13,184 nucleotides of DNA from Clostridia bacterium (lineage in GTDB: Bacteria; Bacillota; Clostridia; Oscillospirales; Acutalibacteraceae), in the NCBI GenBank assembly GCA_900767015.1, contig CAAFXQ010000117.1:1-13184 (forward strand), read 5' to 3'. Made by a program: the position numbers and the translations under genes. The notes below the pieces were generated by a model. That model was not told where the DNA came from and made no database searches. It was given only the letters and a program-made list of their open reading frames with translations. This document shows positions 6,681 to 13,145 of the stretch, piece after piece. Every line of letters begins with the position of its first letter. The stretch's first letter is position 1.

Positions 6681-7718
6681 ATGAAACTCAAAAAGATTCT
6701 TGCCGTTCTTCTTGCGGCGGTATGTGTGATGTCAGGTCTTGTACTTTCTGCCGGGGCGGTTTCTATTACGAGCGGGAAAAATGCTCTGCTTAAAACTTTC
6801 ACAAACGCAGTCGCTTCAAACGGCTATGATTATCTCGCTTTTTCGCCGAAGAAAGGAACTAATGACACGCAGAAATATCCTCTCATGGTGTGGCTTCACG
6901 GTATGAAGTCGGGTCAGAAACCGGGAAGTCAGCTTCAATGGTACGGTTTCTCAAACTGGGCGAGTGATGAATATCAGGCTCGTTTCGTTCAGGGTGGCTG
7001 TTATCTTCTTGCGCCCCGTGCGTGCAATGCGACAAACAACTGGGATTCTACCCTTGCCTCTAATCTGAAAAAGATTATTGATGAATATATTGAACAGAAC
7101 AAAGAAAACATTGACACCTCAAGGATTTATATCGGCGGTTATTCAACAGGCGGTGTCATGGTGTGGACGATGCTTTCAAGATACCCCGGCTTTTTCGCCG
7201 CCGGTCTGCCTCTTGCTTCCATCACACAGCCGGCGACTCTTGAGCTTGACAGCTTACAGGACACTTCCGTCTGGATTATGTGCTGTGATATTGACAATTA
7301 TGTAGGCGGCAGAACAACGGCAGCAAGAGAAACCTTCAACTATCTCAATTCGATAACACATCGAAAAAGCGGTATCAGAATCACAAACATGACGGAGGCT
7401 GTGCTTGCGAACGGAGCGAAAAAAACAGAAACCAAAAACGGCCAGACCGTTGTTGCGAGTGACGCCGAGCATTATGTCTGGGAAGCAGTCACATATGATA
7501 TGCACATGAGTGACAGAGTGACGCCGTATCTTTATGCTACTACTGTTGACGGCAACGGCACGACGATTCATTTTGATGACCCGGAGCAGGGCGTAATCTC
7601 CTGGCTTTGCCGGCAGTCAAACGAAAAAACCTCCGAAAATCAGCCGAGCGGCTTCTTCGCACGCATTGCCGCTTTCTTCAAAAAGCTGTTCAGCCTTTTT
7701 CTTGCATTCTTTAAATAA
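6681..7718 (+). CDS. Secreted alpha/beta hydrolase (esterase / PHB-depolymerase-like)
   Basis: A 345-aa exported serine hydrolase. A signal peptide (MKLKKILAVLLAAVCVMSGL, probable cleavage after AGA at 26) precedes an alpha/beta-hydrolase domain. The oxyanion segment is VWLHG (70-74), the nucleophile elbow GGYSTGG places Ser155, and likely Asp203 or Asp205 (CCDIDNY) and His264 (EHYVW) complete the triad. The layout resembles secreted acetyl- or feruloyl-esterases and PHB depolymerases; the substrate is unknown. The last 20 residues (FFARIAAFFKKLFSLF and beyond) form an amphipathic, Phe-rich tail after a low-complexity linker, possibly a membrane or surface anchor. The ATG at 6681 has GGAGGAG 8 nt upstream; an in-frame TTG at 6636 would lie inside the promoter. 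GC content is host-like, unlike both flanking modules. A terminator follows at once. Confidence 0.88.
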   Translation: MKLKKILAVLLAAVCVMSGLVLSAGAVSITSGKNALLKTFTNAVASNGYDYLAFSPKKGTNDTQKYPLMVWLHGMKSGQKPGSQLQWYGFSNWASDEYQARFVQGGCYLLAPRACNATNNWDSTLASNLKKIIDEYIEQNKENIDTSRIYIGGYSTGGVMVWTMLSRYPGFFAAGLPLASITQPATLELDSLQDTSVWIMCCDIDNYVGGRTTAARETFNYLNSITHRKSGIRITNMTEAVLANGAKKTETKNGQTVVASDAEHYVWEAVTYDMHMSDRVTPYLYATTVDGNGTTIHFDDPEQGVISWLCRQSNEKTSENQPSGFFARIAAFFKKLFSLFLAFFK

Positions 7719-7725
7719 TGCACCA

Positions 7726-7761
7726 ACTCCGTTTATCGAAATATCGGTAAGCGGAGTTTTT
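7726..7761 (+). terminator. Intrinsic terminator of the hydrolase gene
   Basis: A 10-bp stem (7726-7735 with 7748-7757, one G-U pair) is followed by a T run (7757-7761). It starts 7 bp after the hydrolase stop codon. Confidence 0.85.
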
Positions 7762-7771
7762 GTGTGTTAGC

Positions 7772-7800
7772 TTGATTGTAAATTGAGAATATGATAGAAT
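7772..7800 (+). promoter_or_regulatory. Promoter of the CAT-like / DUF1349 pair
   Basis: TTGATT (7772-7777), a 17-bp spacer and an extended -10, TGA-TAGAAT (ending at 7800), lie just behind the hydrolase terminator and 35 bp before the next start codon. Confidence 0.6.
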
Positions 7801-7835
7801 TAGGTCAATAAATCGGAATTTATGGAGGTAAAATA

Positions 7836-8477
7836 ATGAGAAAAGAAATTGATATAAAGCAATGGGATAGAAAAGAACATTTTGAATATTATTCAAGAAT
7901 AGCTACCCCACATTACTGTGTGGCATTTAACATTGACATAACAAATCTTCTTGCCTATACAAGAAAAAACAAAATATCTTTTTATTATTCACTAATATAT
8001 TTATGCACACAATCAATCAACCAAATCGATGAGTTCTTATTAGAAACTGAAGATAATAAAGTTTACAAAATTGACCGACGTGTTCCTTGTTTTACAGACT
8101 TAAAGAAGAACGCCACAAGCTTTCATATGGTTTCTCTGCCTTGCGAGGGTAATATTATTGATTTTGCAACAAAAGCAAGAGAAGAAAGTTCGAATAATCC
8201 TTTATCTGTTTACGCACTTGAGGGATTAAGGGAGTCACAGATCATTTTCTCCTGTATACCTTGGGCAGATATAACTATGTGTTCAAATGAAAGAGATTAC
8301 ACAGATCCTAAACTGAAAGATGATACAGCCCCTATACTTGTATGGGGAAAATATACTGAACAAAACGGTAAGTATAACATCAATATGACGCTTGATGTAA
8401 ATCACCGTTTTATTGACGGATATTTTGTAGGACAGTTTGTTCAAAAGCTTGAAGCAAAAATAGCAGAACTTAAATGA
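7836..8477 (+). CDS. Chloramphenicol acetyltransferase-like enzyme
   Basis: A 213-aa cytoplasmic acyltransferase of the trimeric CAT fold, near the usual 210-220 aa. The N-terminal signature WDRKEHFEYY (10-19) and the C-terminal active-site motif NHRFIDGYFVGQF are present. In that motif His190 is the expected general base that activates the acceptor hydroxyl, and Asp194 the structural partner. The family motif usually reads HHAxxDGxH; here the first His is Asn and the last position is Phe, so the substrate may not be chloramphenicol. GGAGGT lies 7 nt before the ATG. The gene is AT-rich, opens module B and is followed after 34 bp by the DUF1349 gene. Fold assignment is firm; drug resistance is not supported by sequence alone. 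Confidence 0.85.
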   Translation: MRKEIDIKQWDRKEHFEYYSRIATPHYCVAFNIDITNLLAYTRKNKISFYYSLIYLCTQSINQIDEFLLETEDNKVYKIDRRVPCFTDLKKNATSFHMVSLPCEGNIIDFATKAREESSNNPLSVYALEGLRESQIIFSCIPWADITMCSNERDYTDPKLKDDTAPILVWGKYTEQNGKYNINMTLDVNHRFIDGYFVGQFVQKLEAKIAELK

Positions 8478-8481
8478 TTTA

Positions 8482-8497
8482 ACAAATTACAGTTTGT
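8482..8497 (+). repeat. Imperfect palindrome upstream of the DUF1349 gene
   Basis: ACAAATTACAGTTTGT (8482-8497) matches 14 of 16 bases of a better palindrome at 9120-9135, on the other side of the DUF1349 gene. It begins a few bases after the stop codon of the CAT-like gene. Confidence 0.4.
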
Positions 8498-8511
8498 AGG
8501 GGTTATATATT

Positions 8512-9120
8512 ATGAAATTTGATGTAAACAAATTAGAATGGACAAGAGAACCGAAAGAATTTTCAATTTATTCTGACAAAATTGAAATTCTCACAAATCC
8601 ACACACAGATTTATGGCAGAGAACCTATTATCATTTTAGGAATGACAATGCCCCTGTATTACAGATGGAAACAAGCGAGAAATTCTTTTCATTTACCGTA
8701 AAAACAGAATTTGAAAGCAAACACAGATTTGATCAGTGTGGCGTTGTAATGTATCTCGATAGTGAAAATTGGCTCAAAGGTTCTATTGAATATGAAAATG
8801 ACAGATTTCAGCATCTTGGAAGTGTTGTTACAAACAATGGATATTCCGATTGGGCAACCACTGAAATTGATGCGGGCATAAATGTGATGTGGTACAGATT
8901 CAGTCGCCGTGAAGATGATTACTGCATTGAATGTTCAGAAGATGGAATAACCTTTAAGCAAATGCGTGTATGCCATATGTGGAACGGAAATGAAATAATC
9001 CGTTTTGGTATTTATGCCTGCAGTCCAGAAGATTCGTCATTTAAAGCAACCTTTACGAACATGGAAATCACAGAATGTAAATGGTTGGCTCATGATGGCC
9101 AACAACCAGATTTAGAATAA
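8512..9120 (+). CDS. DUF1349 family protein
   Basis: A 202-aa soluble protein matching the DUF1349 family, a concanavalin/beta-sandwich-like fold seen in bacteria and in yeast Ree1. Typical features are SFTVKTEFESKHRFDQCG (positions 63-80), a VMYLDSENWLKGSIEY strand pair, and MWYRFSRREDDYCIECSEDG (125-144), followed by MRVCHMW and RFGIYACSPE. No biochemical activity is established; a carbohydrate-linked role is a guess from the fold. The ribosome site is weak (AGGGG about 11 nt upstream). It lies 34 bp behind the CAT-like gene with no terminator between, so co-transcription is likely, and it shares that gene's AT-rich composition. No signal peptide is present, so it acts in the cytoplasm. Confidence 0.88.
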   Translation: MKFDVNKLEWTREPKEFSIYSDKIEILTNPHTDLWQRTYYHFRNDNAPVLQMETSEKFFSFTVKTEFESKHRFDQCGVVMYLDSENWLKGSIEYENDRFQHLGSVVTNNGYSDWATTEIDAGINVMWYRFSRREDDYCIECSEDGITFKQMRVCHMWNGNEIIRFGIYACSPEDSSFKATFTNMEITECKWLAHDGQQPDLE

Positions 9121-9135
9121 CAAATTCCAATTTGT
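9120..9135 (+). repeat. Perfect short palindrome at the DUF1349 stop codon
   Basis: ACAAATT-CC-AATTTGT is a perfect 7-bp inverted repeat overlapping the last base of the stop codon. It pairs with the related sequence at 8482-8497. Its loop is too short for a good RNA hairpin, so it looks more like a protein-binding or recombination-type site than a terminator. Confidence 0.4.
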
Positions 9136-9168
9136 CGGTTAATCTCATTCCCACACCCCACCGATTTG

Positions 9169-9241
9169 AAATTCTGCACATCCGAAAAGAACAGACCTCC
9201 TTGTAAAACGGTATTTACAAAATACAAGGAGGTCATTTTTT
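9169..9241 (+). repeat. Twin hairpin repeat, copy 2 (end of module B)
   Basis: This closely matches 6549-6620. The hairpin is listed separately as a terminator. Upstream shared bases include GCACAT and ACAGACCTCC. Like copy 1, it follows the last gene of an AT-rich module and precedes host-like sequence. Confidence 0.75.
9194..9241 (+). terminator. Terminator-like hairpin of module B whose 3' arm is a strong ribosome site
   Basis: A perfect 12-bp stem (9194-9205 with 9223-9234) is followed by ATTTTTT, a good intrinsic terminator. The 3' arm contains AAGGAGGT, and an ATG follows 8 nt later at 9242, so the same hairpin would hide a ribosome site. A competing 7-bp stem (9201-9207 with 9214-9220) would free it. 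Confidence 0.75.
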
Positions 9242-9340
9242 ATGTTCAGAAAGAGAAACAACCTGAAGTTCACGAATTCTGACTGCAATAACTATATAAA
9301 CAGAAATCCCCCCGGAAAAGACAGCCCGAAAGCAGCTTAG
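9242..9340 (+). CDS. Possible 32-aa peptide behind the hairpin ribosome site
   Basis: An ATG sits 8 nt after AAGGAGGT and opens a 32-codon frame beginning MFRKRNNLKF and ending PGKDSPKAA. The peptide is basic and polar, with no family recognised. The T-run of the hairpin lies between ribosome site and ATG, so a transcript reaching the ATG must read through a terminator. Copy 1 of the repeat has no matching ATG. It may be a leader peptide or chance. Confidence 0.25.
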   Translation: MFRKRNNLKFTNSDCNNYINRNPPGKDSPKAA

Positions 9341-9431
9341 AATCTGCAGCGCTTTCTCGTTCCCCTCTTTTCGGTCATACCTTCCGCCTTCCTGTCATAT
9401 CATTCAATATACGGCACAGGAGGCGAAGACG

Positions 9432-10208
9432 GTGTTTTTTGTTTTAAAAACGCAAGAAGGGCAAAGCGGAATCAAGGGAAAGCTTCATGACCGGTTCAAT
9501 CCTCCCGAAATCACCGCCGAAAAAATCACACCCGACGGCGGACTTGCCTTTTATGTGGTAACCGCAAAGCTTTACCGGGGGATTATTCCGTGGAACTCGA
9601 TTGCGGAATTTTGCGGAAAGCTCAAGACAAAAGCGATTACGCAAAACGGAACAACGCCTGACCCCCAATCCGGAATCAGGCTCGTAAATCCCGAAATATT
9701 CGCCCAAAGGGTGCTTTTTAACTCCGCCGTCACAACGCTTTCGAAAATGCAGCTCGATCCGCATTCGGTCGAGCTTTGCTTTGTTGACGAAAATGCGGCG
9801 GTGACCGACATTGTATACAAGCTGAAAGACTACGCCTGCCGTCTTAAGGTGATTACAAACTGTACGGGTGTCTATGAACAGATCGGCAAAAAGCTGCTAA
9901 AGGACTTCGGGCTTTCGCTCGTAATCGGGAATCGGGTTGACGCCTCCGTTCTGACAAGCACCGTACTGATCTGCTCCGACCCCCTCCCCGTTCCGCTGAC
10001 GTACGGCGGAATCCTTTTCACAAACAAAAAGCGCCGGCTGATGAATGCCGCCGTACTTTGCGGAAAAGATCTTGAAATTCCGAAAAAATATCGGGAGCTG
10101 ATGCCTGAGGGCGTCGATGAAATGACCTTTGCCGGTGCGCTTTATGAGCTTTGCTGTGTGAAAGAGCTTGAAAATACAGAGTATAAAAGTATGCTTTCAG
10201 GCAGTTGA
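9432..10208 (+). CDS. Unknown protein upstream of folC
   Basis: A 258-aa soluble protein without signal peptide or membrane segment. I do not recognise the family. Visible features are an N-terminal part with ITPDGGLAFYVVTAKLYRGIIP (about 33-54), and a central alternating hydrophobic region (about 115-165; VELCFVDENAAVTDIVY, RLKVITNCTGVYEQIG, FGLSLVIGN) that looks like repeated beta-alpha units, possibly Rossmann-like. The C-terminal end is Cys-containing (YELCCVKE). The GTG start is set by AGGAGG at 9418-9423, 8 nt upstream. Base composition is host-like. It precedes folC by 51 bp on the same strand, and its stop codon overlaps the likely folC -35 element. A role linked to folate or sporulation is only a positional guess. 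Confidence 0.8.
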   Translation: MFFVLKTQEGQSGIKGKLHDRFNPPEITAEKITPDGGLAFYVVTAKLYRGIIPWNSIAEFCGKLKTKAITQNGTTPDPQSGIRLVNPEIFAQRVLFNSAVTTLSKMQLDPHSVELCFVDENAAVTDIVYKLKDYACRLKVITNCTGVYEQIGKKLLKDFGLSLVIGNRVDASVLTSTVLICSDPLPVPLTYGGILFTNKKRRLMNAAVLCGKDLEIPKKYRELMPEGVDEMTFAGALYELCCVKELENTEYKSMLSGS

Positions 10209-10233
10209 CAAAAAAGTTTTCTTATTGTACCAT
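10205..10233 (+). promoter_or_regulatory. Probable promoter of folC
   Basis: A consensus TTGACA (10205-10210) overlapping the stop codon of the upstream gene is followed, after a 17-bp spacer, by TACCAT (10228-10233), a four-of-six -10. It would start transcription about 20 bp before the folC ATG. Confidence 0.45.
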
Positions 10234-10259
10234 AGCTAAAAAACAAAGGAAGCGTTGCG

Positions 10260-11549
10260 ATGCAGTATCAGCAGGCCTTGGACTTTATTTATTCAAGGCG
10301 AAAATACGAAAAAAGTCCGGGTCACGAGCGGATCGCCGCTTTGCTTGATGTGCTCGGAAATCCCCAAAACAGCTTATCGTTTGTCCACGTTGTCGGAACC
10401 AACGGAAAAGGCACGGTCAGCACGATGATTTCCGAGGGAACAAAAGCCGCCGGAATCAAAACCGGGCTGTTCACGTCCCCGTTTGTGGTTGACTTTTGCG
10501 AAAGAATTCAGGTCAATAACGAATATATCAGTCACGATGAGCTGGCTGATATCATCGGCAAGGTGAAAGCCGGCTGTGAAACAATCGAAAAGGACGGGCT
10601 GAATCCGACTTTTTTTGAAGTTGTTTTCGCCGCCGCTCTTTTGTATTTTCAAACGTGTTCCTGTTCTCTTGCGGTGCTTGAAGCCGGTATCGGCGGAAAA
10701 AACGACAGCACCAATATCATTCCAGCGCCGGCGGTTACGGTTATTACGGCCGTTTCCCTTGACCACACGGAGGTTCTCGGCGATACGACGGAGAAAATCG
10801 CAAAAGAAAAATGCGGCGTCATAAAAAAAGGCAGCACCGTTGTATCCTTTCCGCCCGAAAACGGCGGCTTCGACTTTATCGCCCAGCCGGGCGATGCGTT
10901 TGCAGTAATCGAAGAGACATGCCGCAAAACAGACTGTGCGCTTCTCGTCCCCGACATGAGTAAAATTTCGGTTTCCGGCAAAAACTCGTTTCATTTCGGC
11001 AGTATGACCGCTTCGATCAATTTTTCGGGCAACCATCAGATTGCCAATGCCGCCTGCGCCTATCTCGCCCTGACCGCTCTTTGCTCCCATGGCTTTTCCG
11101 TTCCCGACGAAGCAATCAAAGCGGGGCTTGAAAATGCGTTTCTTCCCGCAAGAATGGAGAAAATCAGCGATGACCCGACCGTCATCATCGACGGCGGCCA
11201 CAACATCGGCTGTATCAAAGCCCTTTTGAAAATGCTTCAAAAAGACTATCCGGACAGGAAGATTACAGCGCTTCTCGGCTTTATGAAGGACAAGGATTAT
11301 GAAAGCTGTATTTCTCTTTTTGCGCCGGTTTGTCAGAACATTGTCTTTACCCTCGCCGATCCCGTCAGAGGCGAACACAGCGAAAAAATGAAAAAATGTG
11401 CCGAAGCGTATTGTAAGAACGTTTTTGCCGACGACAACATCGAAGAAAGCCTTCAGACCGCTATTCGTCTTACGGGAAAAGACGGCATTACCGTCTGCGC
11501 CGGCTCGTTCTATCTTGTCAGCGAAGTGAGAAAAATTTTACTCGGCTGA
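10260..11549 (+). CDS. folC: Folylpolyglutamate synthase / dihydrofolate synthase
   Basis: Adds glutamate to folates (and, in bifunctional members, to dihydropteroate) using ATP in the cytoplasm; a Mur-ligase relative. The 429-aa length is typical. The P-loop GTNGKGT is at 46-52, followed by GLFTSPFVVDFCERIQVN. Next come the EAGIGGKNDSTN segment, DHTEVLGDT with AKEKCGVIKKG, the DGGHN motif (311-315, usually DGAHN), LLGFMKDKD and the C-terminal AGSFYLVSEVR. AAAGGAAG lies about 7 nt before the ATG. A likely promoter sits in the 51-bp gap to the upstream gene, and a terminator hairpin stands 28 bp after the stop. Whether it also has dihydrofolate synthase activity cannot be told from motifs alone. 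Confidence 0.96.
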   Translation: MQYQQALDFIYSRRKYEKSPGHERIAALLDVLGNPQNSLSFVHVVGTNGKGTVSTMISEGTKAAGIKTGLFTSPFVVDFCERIQVNNEYISHDELADIIGKVKAGCETIEKDGLNPTFFEVVFAAALLYFQTCSCSLAVLEAGIGGKNDSTNIIPAPAVTVITAVSLDHTEVLGDTTEKIAKEKCGVIKKGSTVVSFPPENGGFDFIAQPGDAFAVIEETCRKTDCALLVPDMSKISVSGKNSFHFGSMTASINFSGNHQIANAACAYLALTALCSHGFSVPDEAIKAGLENAFLPARMEKISDDPTVIIDGGHNIGCIKALLKMLQKDYPDRKITALLGFMKDKDYESCISLFAPVCQNIVFTLADPVRGEHSEKMKKCAEAYCKNVFADDNIEESLQTAIRLTGKDGITVCAGSFYLVSEVRKILLG

Positions 11550-11577
11550 CGCTCTTCGCCAAAATATTCGGACTTTA

Positions 11578-11610
11578 TCACTTACCCTTTTGGGTGAGTG
11601 ATATTTTTTT
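11578..11610 (+). terminator. Terminator-like hairpin between folC and spoIIAA
   Basis: A 10-bp stem (11578-11587 with 11592-11601, one G-U pair) with a TTTT loop is followed by a T-rich run ending in seven T. Only two bases separate the run from the GGAGG of spoIIAA (11613-11617), so no promoter fits between them. Confidence 0.85.
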
Positions 11611-11624
11611 ACGGAGGAAAAGCC

Positions 11625-11945
11625 ATGTCAGCCAAAATCGAATACAGACAAAACAAGCTTCTTGTCTTGCTTGACGGTGAAATCGACCACCACACGGCAA
11701 GCCTGATACGCATGGGCATTGACGATGCCATCTTAAAGAAACGGCCGGAGCTTTTAATTTTAGACTTCGGCGGCGTCACCTTTATGGACAGCTCCGGCAT
11801 CGGCCTTGTGATGGGACGGTACAAGCTGATGAAAACCGTCTCGGGAAAAATCGCTGTTCAGAATCTTTCGCCGTCCGCTTATCGGGTGATGAAGCTTGCC
11901 GGACTTGAAAGACTCGGTGAAATCAAACAAAAGGAGGTCTGCTGA
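11625..11945 (+). CDS. spoIIAA: Anti-sigma-F factor antagonist SpoIIAA
   Basis: A 106-aa STAS-domain protein that, when unphosphorylated, binds SpoIIAB and frees sigma-F in the forespore. DFGGVTFMDSSGIG (47-60) holds Ser57, the counterpart of the Bacillus Ser58 phosphorylated by SpoIIAB and dephosphorylated by SpoIIE. The length is slightly below the Bacillus 117 aa. The ATG at 11625 has GGAGG 7 nt upstream; an in-frame start at 11598 would lie in the hairpin. It is the first gene of spoIIAA-spoIIAB-sigF, whose order matches the known operon. The hairpin directly upstream suggests transcription starting before it with read-through, since the sigma-H promoter expected for this operon was not found. 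Confidence 0.95.
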   Translation: MSAKIEYRQNKLLVLLDGEIDHHTASLIRMGIDDAILKKRPELLILDFGGVTFMDSSGIGLVMGRYKLMKTVSGKIAVQNLSPSAYRVMKLAGLERLGEIKQKEVC

Positions 11946-12377
11946 ATGAAAATACTCAATGAACTGAAAATGACAATCGATTCCAGAAGCGTGAACGAAA
12001 GCTTTTCACGGGTTGCCGTTTCCGCCTTTGCCGCCTGTCTCGACCCGACCGTCGAGGAACTGACCGATATCCGGACAGCCGTAAGCGAAGCCGTCACCAA
12101 CTGCATTGTCCACGGCTACAAGCAGTCTTTCGGAAAGATTTACATAACCGTCAGTATATGCGAAAACCGGCTTGTCAGAATCAAAATCCGGGACAAGGGC
12201 TGCGGAATCGAGGATATCAAGCAGGCAATGACGCCGCTTTTCACAACAGCGGGAGGAGAACGGGCCGGCCTGGGCTTTGCCGTAATGGAGAGCTTTACGG
12301 ACAAGGTGAAGGTCAACTCCGCTTCCGGAAAAGGAACAACCGTAACACTGTACAAGCATATCGGCGGCAAAGAGTAA
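11946..12377 (+). CDS. spoIIAB: Anti-sigma-F factor / serine kinase SpoIIAB
   Basis: A 143-aa GHKL-fold protein that holds sigma-F inactive in the predivisional and mother cell and phosphorylates SpoIIAA. The N box is EAVTNCIVHGY (48-58), the G1 box DKGCGIED (83-90), and the G2 region GERAGLGFAVMESF (104-117), where Gly-Glu-Arg closes the ATP lid. Length matches the family (about 140-146 aa). The ATG directly abuts the spoIIAA TGA stop, and AAAGGAGGT (11930-11938) lies 7 nt upstream inside spoIIAA, so translation is probably coupled and efficient. Confidence 0.96.
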   Translation: MKILNELKMTIDSRSVNESFSRVAVSAFAACLDPTVEELTDIRTAVSEAVTNCIVHGYKQSFGKIYITVSICENRLVRIKIRDKGCGIEDIKQAMTPLFTTAGGERAGLGFAVMESFTDKVKVNSASGKGTTVTLYKHIGGKE

Positions 12378-12392
12378 CGGGAGGGCTTTGCC

Positions 12393-13061
12393 TTGAAAGA
12401 AAGAAAAGAAAATAAGCAGAAGCTGATCAGCGAAAATTTAGGTCTTGTTCATTCCTGCGCCAACAAATTCAGGGGACGGGGAACCGATTATGACGATCTT
12501 TTTCAAGCCGGCTGTGTCGGGCTGATCAAAGCGGCAGACAACTTCGACGAAAGCCGCGGCTTCGCCTTTTCAACCTATGCCGTGCCGGTCATTCTCGGCG
12601 AAATCAGAAGAATCTTCCGTGACTGCGGTCCGGTCAAAATCGGGCGGACACTGAAAGAACGCTCCCGTGCCGCTCTGAAGGTCAAAGAAGAGCTTTCGGT
12701 AAAGCTCGGAAGAGAAGCGACAATCAGCGAGCTTGCAAACGAGCTCGGCGTTGATATTTCTCAGGCGGCACAGCTGATTACCGTGTCGATGCCGACGGTT
12801 TCGCTGACAAGCTGTTTTGAAGACCGGGACGAACAGCAGTTCGATATTCCGACCGAATCCCACGAGCAAGAGGTTTCGGACAAGCTTGCCTTGCGGGCGG
12901 TTCTCGACTCTCTTGAAGAAAAGGATCGTGCCCTGATTGAGCTTCGGTATTTCGGAGGTCTTACCCAGGCGAAAACGGCAGACCGCTTGGGCATGTCACA
13001 GGTACAGGTTTCAAGAAGAGAAAAAGCAATCCTCAGTAAGATGCGGGAAAGCATGATATAG
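12393..13061 (+). CDS. sigF: RNA polymerase sigma factor SigF (SpoIIAC)
   Basis: The first forespore-specific sigma factor, released from SpoIIAB after asymmetric division. The 222-aa protein has region 2 (about 14-77) with DLFQAGCVGLIKAADNFD and FSTYAVPVILGEIRR. A region 3 follows (about 88-135), and region 4 (about 165-218) has the helix-turn-helix LTQAKTADRLGMSQVQVSRRE. It is shorter than Bacillus SigF (255 aa), mostly at the N terminus. The start is TTG with GGGAGGG (12379-12385) 7 nt upstream; no ATG or GTG fits. It follows spoIIAB by 15 bp. No clear terminator follows within the window. Confidence 0.95.
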   Translation: MKERKENKQKLISENLGLVHSCANKFRGRGTDYDDLFQAGCVGLIKAADNFDESRGFAFSTYAVPVILGEIRRIFRDCGPVKIGRTLKERSRAALKVKEELSVKLGREATISELANELGVDISQAAQLITVSMPTVSLTSCFEDRDEQQFDIPTESHEQEVSDKLALRAVLDSLEEKDRALIELRYFGGLTQAKTADRLGMSQVQVSRREKAILSKMRESMI

Positions 13062-13089
13062 CGGCAAACAGAATCCTGACACGGCACAG

Positions 13090-13118
13090 TGGAAATTTTT
13101 TGAAAAGTGTGCTATACT
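13090..13118 (+). promoter_or_regulatory. Promoter in front of the right-hand repeat copy
   Basis: An extended -10, TGC-TATACT (ending 13118), has TGGAAA (13090-13095) 17 bp upstream. AGTGTGCTATA is shared with the EcsC promoter (5080-5089). It would start a transcript about 20-25 bp before the right repeat copy, in the orientation in which that repeat folds. Confidence 0.5.
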
Positions 13119-13145
13119 TAGAAAAAAGGCAATCTATAAAAACTC

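Larger units (their letters stand above)
9121..9431. other. Intergenic region between module B and the folC block
   Basis: These 311 bp contain a short palindrome (9120-9135), copy 2 of the hairpin repeat (9169-9241), a possible 32-aa frame (9242-9340) and the AGGAGG site of the next gene (9418-9423). I could not identify a convincing promoter for the gene at 9432. Confidence 0.55.

Noticed and set aside
7836..8477. Chloramphenicol resistance gene (cat)
   Set aside because: Fold and key His/Asp fit, but the active-site surroundings differ and context gives no support for drug resistance.
9120..9135. Intrinsic terminator at the DUF1349 stop
   Set aside because: The palindrome has only two central bases, so it cannot form a proper loop with full stem, and no T-run follows.
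5049..9241. True integron cassette array or transposon
   Set aside because: No integrase, transposase, terminal inverted repeats or target duplications were seen; only the repeated hairpin supports a cassette idea.
10374..11378. Antisense frame of about 334 codons opposite folC
   Set aside because: Shadow of folC; low-complexity composition rich in Arg, Lys and Asn, no start signal.
11550..11624. Sigma-H promoter for spoIIA
   Set aside because: No convincing -35 and -10 pair of that class could be found in the gap between folC and spoIIAA.
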